Shown here: in pieces, positions 1 to 6,561 of the stretch
Layout: every line of letters starts with the position of its first letter
Position numbering within the stretch: position 1 is the first letter of the stretch
NCBI GenBank assembly: GCA_964594235.1
Contig: CAZQMF010000025.1
Span: forward strand, 1 to 24,901
Origin: CAYLHS01 sp964594235
GTDB taxonomy: Bacteria; Actinomycetota; Acidimicrobiia; Spongiisociales; UBA4744
DNA length: 24,901 nt
Direction: 5' to 3'
Notes under the pieces: model-generated
What the model was told of the DNA's origin: nothing
The model's database searches: none
Seen by the model: the letters and a program-made list of their open reading frames with translations, nothing else
Program-made: the position numbers and the translations under genes

Positions 1-103
1 CCCCGAGGTGTGTCGCCTCGAGCGAAGGGTGCGCGTCGATCAGTCGTACGAGTTCGCCGCCGGCGTAGCCGGAGGCACCGAGAACCGCCACGGAAACAGA
101 CAT
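1..103 (-). CDS. argC: N-acetyl-gamma-glutamyl-phosphate reductase, N-terminal fragment (runs off the left edge)
   Basis: Only the first 34 codons are in the window. The start is ATG at 103-101 and the protein opens MSVSVAVLGASGYAGGELVR, followed by a helix ending in HPSLEATHLG. GASGYAGGELVR is the NADP-binding Rossmann turn and first helix typical of ArgC, which reduces N-acetyl-glutamyl-phosphate to the semialdehyde in arginine biosynthesis (cytoplasmic). The ATG has no Shine-Dalgarno sequence. It lies 9 nt after a -10-like hexamer, so translation is probably leaderless. The promoter overlaps an ARG-box-like palindrome, which supports the identification. The remainder of the gene, and presumably further arg genes, lie outside the window. 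Confidence 0.88.
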   Translation of the reverse strand, partial: MSVSVAVLGASGYAGGELVRLIDAHPSLEATHLG

Positions 104-112
104 GAAGAGGCG

Positions 113-141
113 ACTATACGCATGGCTGCATGACTATGCAA
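113..141 (-). promoter_or_regulatory. argC promoter overlapping an ARG box (ArgR operator)
   Basis: Read on the minus strand, TTGCAT (141-136) and TATAGT (118-113) are separated by exactly 17 bp and point at argC. The -35 overlaps a perfect inverted repeat at 127-140, TGCAT-N4-ATGCA. This has the half-site geometry of ArgR operators (TGAAT-N4-ATTCA in E. coli; TGCAT-type halves in actinomycetes). ArgR with arginine would block RNA polymerase here. The predicted start point falls within a few nt of the ATG at 103. Confidence 0.7.
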
Positions 142-215
142 GAGTGGATCCTCCACTCATCCACGTTGGTGGGAACGATCCCCTCCAGCGTCACACATCA
201 GCTCGACGCCACTTC

Positions 216-244
216 CCACCCGGCGGGACTCGCTCGCCGGGTGG
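216..244 (-). terminator. GC-rich hairpin between pcnB and argC
   Basis: A perfect 10-bp inverted repeat (216-225 with 235-244, CCACCCGGCG and its complement) encloses a 9-nt loop. It lies 74 bp beyond the pcnB stop codon. There is no T-run, which is common for actinobacterial hairpin terminators. It would keep pcnB transcription out of the regulated argC gene. Confidence 0.5.
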
Positions 245-270
245 CGGTCATCTCAGTGGGGCAGAGTCTT

Positions 271-298
271 ACCGACAACCGAGAACCAAGAACCGACA
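271..298. repeat. four tandem 7-bp repeats
   Basis: Four consecutive heptamers: ACCGACA, ACCGAGA, ACCAAGA, ACCGACA. Just downstream, GCGAGC is repeated around GCA (301-315). The block sits in the 214-bp pcnB-argC gap and encodes nothing. It looks like a decayed dispersed intergenic repeat. Confidence 0.6.
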
Positions 299-317
299 AT
301 CGCGAGCGCAGCGAGCC

Positions 318-1694
318 CTATCTGCTGTCCCACCACTCCCGCAGCAGCTCATACGCCTCGTCCTCCGTATACGGACCGTGATCGATCCTGTGCTCCGTCA
401 GCATCCTCATCGCCTCACCGACCACGGGGCCCGGCTGGATTTCGAGGAACGACATGACGTCGTTTCCGTCGATGGGTGGCCTGAGCGCGTCGATGGCTTC
501 CTTCTCGCGCAGCTCGGCTATCCGCACCTCGAGTTCGTCGATCCTTTCCTGGATGGCCCGTGCTCGTGCTTCGTTCTTGGTCGTGACGTCACACCGCACG
601 AGTTGATTCAGATCTTCAAGGAGTGGCCCTGCGTCTCGGACGTACCTCCGGACGGCGGAGTCGGTCCATCCCATCTTGAACGTGTGTGGCCGTAGGTGAA
701 GAAAGACCAGACCGGACACATCCTCGACCACACTCTTGGAAAAGCGGAGGGCTCGGAGACGTTCCCGTGCCATGCGGGCTCCGACCACCTCGTGATGGTG
801 AAACGATACGCCGCCGTCGGCAAACTGCCTCGTATCGGGCTTGCCGATGTCATGCAGGAGAGCAGCGAGGCGCAGTCGTAGGCTCGGCTCACACTTGTCG
901 ACCACGGCGATCGTGTGCGCCAGGACATCCTTGTGGCGATGCAGCGGATCTCTCGCCTCCTCGAGTGCCGCCACTTCCGGAAGGAACTCGGCTGCCAGGC
1001 CACTGTCCACCATCGCGGCCAGTGCCTCCCCTGGTGCCCGGGCCAGAAGAAGACGTGATAGCTCGTCGCGGATTCTCTCAGCGGAGACCACCCGCAGCCG
1101 ATCGTGCATGACCCTCACCGCGGCGAGTGCATCGGTGGACGCGTCGAATTCGAGTGTCGCCATGAACCGGAAGAGTCGGAGCATCCTCAGCGGGTCATCG
1201 GAGAATGAGATCTCCGGGCCCATAGGCGTACGGAGGATCCGCCTCTGGAGGTCGACGAGAGCACCGTACGGATCGATCATCCGCGGCTCTGGCAGTAGCT
1301 CGAGCGCAGCCGAGTTCACCGTGAAATCCCGCCGTGAGAGGTCCGTTTCCAGATTGTCCGAGAATCGAACCATCGGCTTGCGGCTCTCATCCCGGTACAC
1401 CTCCCGGCGGAACGTGGTGATCTCGTGTACAACACCCCGTTTCACCACCCCGATCGTGCCGAACTGGGCGCCCACGGTGAAGGTGTCGTCCGCCCATCCG
1501 TCCACAACCTCGAGGATCTGCTCGGGTCGGGCTTCTGTGGTGAAGTCCAGGTCGGTGTACTCGCGCCCCAAAAGCAGATCACGAACCGATCCCCCGACGA
1601 GGTAGAGGTGAAACCCGGCATCGACGAACAGTCGAGATAGCTGGTATGGAGTGCGGGCAGGGTCGAGAAGCCACCCGAGCCGTTCAGGAATCAT
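318..1694 (-). CDS. pcnB: CCA tRNA nucleotidyltransferase / poly(A) polymerase family protein with HD domain
   Basis: This 458-residue protein adds or repairs the 3' CCA of tRNAs. The class II nucleotidyltransferase head has GGSVRD at residues 34-39 and the metal-binding pair D48/D50 in DLD. RRDFTVN at about 121 and the DPLRMLRLFRF motif follow, then an HD phosphohydrolase domain with HDIGKP at 283 and an FHHHE motif near 300. The length fits actinobacterial enzymes (about 480 residues). I chose the ATG at 1694. An in-frame GTG at 1754 would add 20 residues, but that stretch encodes the hairpin behind pilT. The ATG lies 7 nt after a TATCCT hexamer (1707-1702), so the mRNA may be leaderless. 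CCA addition rather than poly(A) activity is inferred from the actinobacterial context. Confidence 0.9.
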   Translation of the reverse strand: MIPERLGWLLDPARTPYQLSRLFVDAGFHLYLVGGSVRDLLLGREYTDLDFTTEARPEQILEVVDGWADDTFTVGAQFGTIGVVKRGVVHEITTFRREVYRDESRKPMVRFSDNLETDLSRRDFTVNSAALELLPEPRMIDPYGALVDLQRRILRTPMGPEISFSDDPLRMLRLFRFMATLEFDASTDALAAVRVMHDRLRVVSAERIRDELSRLLLARAPGEALAAMVDSGLAAEFLPEVAALEEARDPLHRHKDVLAHTIAVVDKCEPSLRLRLAALLHDIGKPDTRQFADGGVSFHHHEVVGARMARERLRALRFSKSVVEDVSGLVFLHLRPHTFKMGWTDSAVRRYVRDAGPLLEDLNQLVRCDVTTKNEARARAIQERIDELEVRIAELREKEAIDALRPPIDGNDVMSFLEIQPGPVVGEAMRMLTEHRIDHGPYTEDEAYELLREWWDSR

Positions 1695-1708
1695 CAGCGT
1701 CAGGATAG

Positions 1709-1737
1709 GCCGGGGACGGCTGACGCCTGTCCCCGGC
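1709..1737 (-). terminator. hairpin between pilT and pcnB
   Basis: A perfect 9-bp stem, GCCGGGGAC (1709-1717) with GTCCCCGGC (1729-1737), encloses an 11-nt loop. It begins about 18 bp after the pilT stop codon and ends upstream of the pcnB ATG. It has no T-run. Its presence argues that pcnB starts at 1694 rather than at the earlier in-frame GTG. Confidence 0.5.
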
Positions 1738-1755
1738 CCGACGCCCCACTCCACC

Positions 1756-2838
1756 TCAGGTCTTTACGAGACCAAGCTGGTCGATCTTGACTTTGAAGTC
1801 GTGAGGGTTGCTCGCAGCGCCGAGAGCAGCCTCATAGGTGATCGTCCCCTTCTTGAAGAGACCGAGGATCGCTTGGTCGAAGGATTGCATCCCGTAGAAC
1901 TCCCCCTCTTTGATCACGTCCGCGAGTGTGTGCGTGTTCTTCTCGTCGACGATCCGATCAAAGACTCGAGCGTTCATGGTCAACACTTCCACGACGGGAA
2001 CTCGTCCGCGACCGTCGATCCTGTCCACCAGCCGCAAGCTGACGATGCCTCTCAACATACCTGCGAGAAGCAGACGCACCTGCTTTTGCTGGTACGGTGG
2101 AAAGAAGTCCACGATCCGGCTGATCGTTTCGGTGGCATCGATCGTGTGCAATGAGGAGAGAACGAGGTGACCCGTCTCGGCCGCCTTGAGCGCTGCCCTG
2201 ACCGTCTCGGCGTCTCGCATCTCGCCGATCATGATGATATCGGGATCCTGGCGAAGAACTCGCTTCAGCGCTTCGGCGAAGTCTTCCGTGTCGACGCCGA
2301 TCTCTCGCTGCGAGACGATGCCGAGCTTGTCGGCGTGCAACACCTCTATGGGATCCTCGATGGTGAGAATGTTGACCTTCCGAGTGCTGTTGATGTGGTC
2401 GATCATCGCGGCGAGTGTTGTCGTCTTACCCGATCCCGTAGGCCCGGTGACCAGAACGAGACCCCTCGGTTCCAGCGCCAGCTTCTCGAGAACGGGCGGA
2501 AGGCCGAGTTCGGAAAACCCGGGACTCTCCGACAGGACACGTCTGACAACGATCGACACCGACCCGCGCTGACGGTACGCATTCACCCGGAATCTCCCCA
2601 ATTTGGATCGTCCGTAGGCGAAGTCCGCTTCACCGCTCGAACGGAACTCCGTGGCAGCCCTCTCGCTGAAAAGCGAGTTTGCGAACGCCTCGGTATCCGC
2701 CGAGGTGAGATCGGGCAGGCTGGTTGGATGGAGCTCTCCATCTATGCGCATCACCGGCGGCGACCCAACCTTCAGGTGAAGGTCGGACGCGTCCACTTCT
2801 CGCATCTTGGCGAGGAGTTCGTCAATAGGAACGGGCAT
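1756..2838 (-). CDS. pilT: PilT-like type IV pilus retraction ATPase
   Basis: A 360-residue secretion-superfamily ATPase. An N-terminal PAS-like domain (DLHLKVGSPPVMRIDGEL, residues 19-36) is followed by Walker A GPTGSGKTT (132-140), an Asp box (TIEDPIE), Walker B IIMIGEMRD (201-209) and His box HLVLSSLHT (224-232). The C-terminal YGMQSFDQAILGL matches the PilT end. The AIRNLIRE motif of classical PilT, needed for retraction in studied proteins, is only loosely present (ARVFDRIVDEKN). PilT hexamers power pilus disassembly at the inner membrane. No other pilus gene is in the window. The ATG at 2838 has GAGG 8 nt upstream; a GTG two codons earlier is less well placed. It lies 53 bp behind the deacetylase gene, possibly in the same transcript. 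Confidence 0.9.
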   Translation of the reverse strand: MPVPIDELLAKMREVDASDLHLKVGSPPVMRIDGELHPTSLPDLTSADTEAFANSLFSERAATEFRSSGEADFAYGRSKLGRFRVNAYRQRGSVSIVVRRVLSESPGFSELGLPPVLEKLALEPRGLVLVTGPTGSGKTTTLAAMIDHINSTRKVNILTIEDPIEVLHADKLGIVSQREIGVDTEDFAEALKRVLRQDPDIIMIGEMRDAETVRAALKAAETGHLVLSSLHTIDATETISRIVDFFPPYQQKQVRLLLAGMLRGIVSLRLVDRIDGRGRVPVVEVLTMNARVFDRIVDEKNTHTLADVIKEGEFYGMQSFDQAILGLFKKGTITYEAALGAASNPHDFKVKIDQLGLVKT

Positions 2839-2891
2839 TCTCACTTCCTCTCAGCACAAGAGGTATCGGCGCCCTGAGCGACTTCTTGACG

Positions 2892-3899
2892 TCAGAGTTT
2901 CCAGTACCGGGCCTGTACCTCGATCAGCAGATCCAAGATCCGCCACGCCCCTTTCGGGGAGGTCCCCCGGATCTGGGTGGGTTCCTCTCCACCAATCCCC
3001 GCCAAGGTTGCCGTGATGGATCGTTCCATCGCTCGCAGGTTGTAGCCGCCCTCCAAGAACAGAATGAGGCGCCGGTCGGGGGCGGCCGCTCGCACCGCGG
3101 CACCCATCATCTGATAGTCGGCCTCCACCAGCGATGCGTCCGCCAGGGGATCCTGCGCATGGCCGTCATACCCGGCGCTCACGAGTACCCAATCGGGTTC
3201 GAACTGCGAGAGGATCGGACTGACGGCCCGCTCAAACGCGTCAGCATAGAAATCGCCGGCCGTGTGCACCGGGACAGACAGATTGACCGTGAGTCCCGCA
3301 CCAGGCCCCACCCCTACTTCCTCAACCCAGCCTGATCCGGGATAGAAGGGGAACTGATGCAGTGACAGGTACAGGACATCTGCGTCCATCAGGAAGGTGT
3401 CCTGCGTGGCGTTCCCGTGATGGACATCCCAATCGACGATCGCAACCCTCGCCCCCTCGTCGGCCAGCAACCGCGCGGTGATCGCGATGTTGTTGAACAG
3501 ACAGAACCCCATGGCGCGATCCGGCAGCGCGTGATGGCCAGGGGGCCGAATCGCGAGAAACGCGACGTCCCCGCGCCCTTCTCTCAGATGCTCGACGGCC
3601 GCTATCCCTGCACCGGCGGCACGAAGCGCCGCCTCCCAGCTTCCTGGACCGGCAGGCGTGTCAGGATCGAGGTCGACACGCCGGTCCCTCGTTCGCCGCT
3701 TCACCATTTCGATGTAGTCGGGCTGGTGCACGGTCAACAAGAGCGTCGGGTCGATCATCGGCGCCTCGACATCGACCGTGTCGGCCGTCGCCGCCCGGAC
3801 ACCCCGTATCGCCGCCGCCAGCCGCTCGGAACGCTCCGGATGCCACAGACCCGTGTCATGACGAAGCATCGCCTCGTGAGTGACCAGCAGGACGCGCAT
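2892..3899 (-). CDS. histone deacetylase family protein (zinc amidohydrolase)
   Basis: A 335-residue arginase-fold deacetylase. Visible motifs are RPPGHHA (118-124), GFCLFNN (131-137), DWDVHHGNAT (156-165, zinc ligands D158 and H160), SAGYDGH (third zinc ligand D245) and the catalytic-tyrosine region EGGYNL near 285. Bacterial members remove acetyl groups from polyamines, small amides or lysines; the sequence does not tell which substrate. The reading frame stays open for 177 further codons upstream, but that part is antisense to the GNAT gene. Homology starts at MRVLLVTHEAMLRHDTG, so the ATG at 3899 is used. It is divergent from the acetyltransferase gene with a 64-bp gap, which may link acetylation and deacetylation (inference). 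Confidence 0.92.
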   Translation of the reverse strand: MRVLLVTHEAMLRHDTGLWHPERSERLAAAIRGVRAATADTVDVEAPMIDPTLLLTVHQPDYIEMVKRRTRDRRVDLDPDTPAGPGSWEAALRAAGAGIAAVEHLREGRGDVAFLAIRPPGHHALPDRAMGFCLFNNIAITARLLADEGARVAIVDWDVHHGNATQDTFLMDADVLYLSLHQFPFYPGSGWVEEVGVGPGAGLTVNLSVPVHTAGDFYADAFERAVSPILSQFEPDWVLVSAGYDGHAQDPLADASLVEADYQMMGAAVRAAAPDRRLILFLEGGYNLRAMERSITATLAGIGGEEPTQIRGTSPKGAWRILDLLIEVQARYWKL

Positions 3900-3933
3900 G
3901 CCCCTACTCTGGCAGACGGGACAGGGGCCAAGG

Positions 3934-3957
3934 TACGATTGGGCGGTGGCAAGGGGG
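3934..3957 (+). promoter_or_regulatory. putative -10 box and Shine-Dalgarno for the GNAT gene
   Basis: TACGAT (3934-3939) is a plausible -10 with a weak -35 (TGGCAG) about 18 bp upstream. The predicted start point is near 3946. An AAGGGGG Shine-Dalgarno at 3951-3957 precedes the GTG at 3964 by 6 nt. This decides the start in favour of 3964 over an earlier in-frame GTG at 3946. Confidence 0.4.
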
Positions 3958-3963
3958 ACCGTT

Positions 3964-4671
3964 GTGCGATACACAGGCGACTGGCCAGGCGCCGTCGTTC
4001 TCCGGTACGGGCTCTCGAAAGCAGTGGCCCGGCCGTGGAACGCCGACGTACTGGACGCGCACCTCACGATGATCCGTGGTTCTTCTGTCTTCCTGGAGAT
4101 GTGTGTCTCCGAGTTGCTGAGACTCGGTGCCCCGTCCGTGATCTCACCTCCGCTCCCCTCTTCGTCGGTGCGGTTGTGGAGTGACGCAGGCTTCGAGGCG
4201 TTCGAGTGGCTCGACGTGTTCGGCAGAGATCTCGGTGTCGAGGTTCCCGACCCCGATATGCACGTGGGCGCAGAGCGGCACGTCGACTGGGCAGAGATCC
4301 AGGACGTCGACAGCAAGGCATTCGAGCCCTTCTGGCGCCTCGACGGTCGCGGGTTGAGCGAAGCGACAACCGCGACTCCCTTGGCGGTCGTGCTGACCGT
4401 TCGCGATGACGCGCTTCTCGGCTTCTCCATCGTGGGTACAGGTGCCAGCGCCGGCTACCTCCAGCGAATCGCAGTTGCGCCGAGCGCTCAGCATCGGGGC
4501 ATCGGTCGAGCGCTGGTACGAGCTTCACTTCGGTGGGCCCGGCAAAACGGTGCCCGCCAGATGCTGCTCAATACGCTGGGCAACAACGACGTCGCGTCCA
4601 ACCTCTATCTCACCGAGGGATTCGCCCACCTGAACGATCGGCTCGCCATACTTCGCAGCTGCGGTACATGA
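3964..4671 (+). CDS. GNAT family N-acetyltransferase
   Basis: A 235-residue protein whose C-terminal half is a clear GNAT domain: LQRIAVAPSAQHRGIGRAL, with the acetyl-CoA pyrophosphate loop Q-H-R-G-I-G starting at Q176, then NNDVASNLYLTEGF (motif B). The N-terminal half ends LWSDAGFEAFEWLDVF, which resembles the last strand-helix of a GNAT fold without the CoA loop. The protein may therefore be a tandem GNAT with an inactive first copy, as in several actinobacterial acetyltransferases (inference). It transfers acetyl from acetyl-CoA to an amine; the substrate is unknown. Start: GTG at 3964, chosen for the AAGGGGG site 6 nt upstream. It is divergent from the deacetylase gene and is followed 38 bp later by the pseudokinase gene. 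Confidence 0.85.
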   Translation: MRYTGDWPGAVVLRYGLSKAVARPWNADVLDAHLTMIRGSSVFLEMCVSELLRLGAPSVISPPLPSSSVRLWSDAGFEAFEWLDVFGRDLGVEVPDPDMHVGAERHVDWAEIQDVDSKAFEPFWRLDGRGLSEATTATPLAVVLTVRDDALLGFSIVGTGASAGYLQRIAVAPSAQHRGIGRALVRASLRWARQNGARQMLLNTLGNNDVASNLYLTEGFAHLNDRLAILRSCGT

Positions 4672-4709
4672 CGCCTGTAGTGTTCTGATGTCCATCGAGA
4701 GGAGGCGAC

Positions 4710-6002
4710 TTGCCGCCGCCGCTTCCAACCCGCTACCGCCTCGAACAGCGACTCGGTCGCGACGGCGACATCGAGCAATGGCTCGCAACCGACACCTCGC
4801 TCGACCGTCCCGTACTCATCCGGGTGTTGGGTCCAGAGACCGACTCCTCTCGTCGCGAGCAGTTCCTCGATGCCATGCGAGCGGTCGCCAACGTGTCCCA
4901 CATCCACCTGGCGAGCGTCTACGCCGCGGCCGAGGTGCCGGACGGAGCCTATTCGGTGACCGAGTGGACAGGCGGCGTCACCATGCAGGATCGGCTCGAC
5001 GCGAGCGAGCCGATGACAGCCACCGAGTTCGTCACCAACGCAGCGGGACTGACGGGAGCTCTCGACGCCCTTCACGAGTCGTCGGTCCTCCACGGGGCGA
5101 TAGATCCGTCGGCGGTCTTCTTCTCGGCCGCTCACCCTGCGAAGCTCGGAAGCTTCGGACGTAGACCTGTCGCGACCACGCCCTCCGAAGACGTTGCAGC
5201 ACTCGCTGAAACACTGGACGCCTGTCTCACAGGCAGCACGACGCTTTCTGCCCCACCTTCCCAGATCGTCGACGGTGTCTCACCGACCGTCGACAGGGCC
5301 TTGCTCGACGCACGAGCAGGCCTCCTCGACGCACGAATGCTCGCCGCTGCCCTCCAGGCTACGCCGAGCATTCCCGAATCGGAACCCCGGCAGGGTTGGA
5401 CCTGGAGATGGCTGACCCCAGCCATCATTCTGCTCGTGCTTGCCGGTGGCATCAGCGCCCTTGGGGCACTACTCACCGCCGGTTCGGAGTCGCCTGCCCT
5501 CTTCCCTGCGCGACCACCGACATCCACAACCCTGCCGGTACTCGAATCGACCTCTACGACGACAACTGCTCAACCATCCGGCTTCTCGCTCCTCAATGTG
5601 CGAGTGTTCGACCCGTACGGAGATGGCACGGAGCACGACAACGACCTCCAGTACCTGACCGATGGTGATCCGACGACCCTGTGGAGGACCGAGCACTACT
5701 CGGCCCCCCTTCCCCTCATCAAGACGGGTGTCGGCGTGGTGTTCGCCGTCGCAGGCACTCCAAAGACGTTTGAGGCCCGAGCTGTTTCGGACGGCACGAC
5801 ATACAGCCTGATGTGGGCTCCCACGTTGCAGCCGGACATAGAGGGCTGGACCAGAGTCTCCGGCGGTACCGTCGCAGGGGGAAGCATCGCTCTTCAGCTA
5901 CCGGCACGAGCCGGCGGCTACTGGCTTCTGTGGCTCACCGAACTCCCTCAGCAGGAAGACAGCTACTACACGTCCATCGGAGAGGTGCGCTTTGCCCAGT
6001 GA
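4710..6002 (+). CDS. membrane pseudokinase with C-terminal beta-sandwich ectodomain (counterpart of the C-terminal half of mycobacterial MviN)
   Basis: A 430-residue protein. Residues 8-215 have a Ser/Thr kinase fold with the catalytic signatures lost: the glycine loop reads LGRDGDIEQWLA, the beta-3 lysine position is in VLIRVLG, the catalytic loop is HGAIDPSAVFF (128-138) instead of HRDxKxxN, and DFG is SFG (148-150). One membrane helix (about 235-257) and a Thr-rich linker (270-288) follow. The C-terminal domain has LQYLTDGDPTTLWRTEHY, reminiscent of F5/8-type C carbohydrate-binding folds. Context and order match mycobacterial Rv3910, where MurJ is fused to such a pseudokinase that binds FhaA. 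Here the MurJ part is absent. The start is TTG at 4710 with AGAGGAGG just upstream. A role in controlling cell-wall synthesis is inferred. Confidence 0.78.
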   Translation: MPPPLPTRYRLEQRLGRDGDIEQWLATDTSLDRPVLIRVLGPETDSSRREQFLDAMRAVANVSHIHLASVYAAAEVPDGAYSVTEWTGGVTMQDRLDASEPMTATEFVTNAAGLTGALDALHESSVLHGAIDPSAVFFSAAHPAKLGSFGRRPVATTPSEDVAALAETLDACLTGSTTLSAPPSQIVDGVSPTVDRALLDARAGLLDARMLAAALQATPSIPESEPRQGWTWRWLTPAIILLVLAGGISALGALLTAGSESPALFPARPPTSTTLPVLESTSTTTTAQPSGFSLLNVRVFDPYGDGTEHDNDLQYLTDGDPTTLWRTEHYSAPLPLIKTGVGVVFAVAGTPKTFEARAVSDGTTYSLMWAPTLQPDIEGWTRVSGGTVAGGSIALQLPARAGGYWLLWLTELPQQEDSYYTSIGEVRFAQ

Positions 6003-6561
6003 CGAAGAACTCCTGTCCGGTTTCCTCAAAGGCGACCACGTTGCCTTCGACGAGCTGATGACGCGCCACGAGGACAGGATCTTCGGACTTTGTCTGCGGA
6101 TGCTTGGCAGTCGGGAGGATGCGCTCGATGCCACCCAGGACACATTCTTGACGGTCTACCGGAAGGGCCGCCAGTACTCCGGTCGATCGAAGTTCTCAAC
6201 ATGGCTTTACCGGGTGGCTGTCAACACCTGCCACGATCACCTCAGGAAGCGCAAGCGGCACCAGGCGATCCCTATCCAGGAGGGATCCGACCTGCCCGAC
6301 TCATCTGTCGGCGACCAGTTCGACTCGGTGGAAGTGCGGCCCGACATTCTCACCGCACTGTCCTCGATACCGGAGGAGTTCAGGAGCGCGGTCGTGTTCG
6401 TCGACATCGATGGTCTCGCCTTGGAGGAGGTCGCAGGCATCCTGGGTGTACCGATCGGAACCGTGAAATCGCGCACCTACAGGGGTCGACGACTCCTCGC
6501 CGAACTACTCGGGAACTTCCGGAGCACGTCGGAGCATCAAAGGGACGAAGACCATGCATGA
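5992..6561 (+). CDS. ECF RNA polymerase sigma factor, SigM-like by position
   Basis: A 189-residue sigma-70 family protein with only regions 2 and 4. Region 2 spans about residues 18-88 (DALDATQDTFLTVYRKG, KFSTWLYRVAVNTCHDHLRK). Region 4 spans about 120-172 (IPEEFRSAVVFVDIDG, then LEEVAGILGVPIGTVKSRTYRGRR as the helix-turn-helix). The start is TTG at 5992 with GGAGAGG about 6 nt upstream, overlapping the end of the pseudokinase gene by 11 nt, so the two are translationally coupled. It overlaps the anti-sigma gene by 8 nt. Placement before trxB/trxA matches mycobacterial sigM (Rv3911), so a cell-surface or oxidative stress role is plausible. I found no ECF-type promoter motif upstream that would show autoregulation. 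Confidence 0.93.
   Translation: MPSDEELLSGFLKGDHVAFDELMTRHEDRIFGLCLRMLGSREDALDATQDTFLTVYRKGRQYSGRSKFSTWLYRVAVNTCHDHLRKRKRHQAIPIQEGSDLPDSSVGDQFDSVEVRPDILTALSSIPEEFRSAVVFVDIDGLALEEVAGILGVPIGTVKSRTYRGRRLLAELLGNFRSTSEHQRDEDHA

Noticed and set aside
586..597. TGACGTCA palindromes (also at 2887-2894) as operators
   Set aside because: One lies inside pcnB and the other at the deacetylase stop codon; neither has a promoter context.
3900..4430. 177-codon N-terminal extension of the deacetylase frame
   Set aside because: It lies antisense to the GNAT gene, is low in protein-like motifs, and the family homology begins at the ATG at 3899.
4680..5991. SigM-type autoregulated promoter (GGAAC...CGTC) for the sigma operon
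   Set aside because: No pair with suitable spacing was found upstream of the pseudokinase or the sigma gene.
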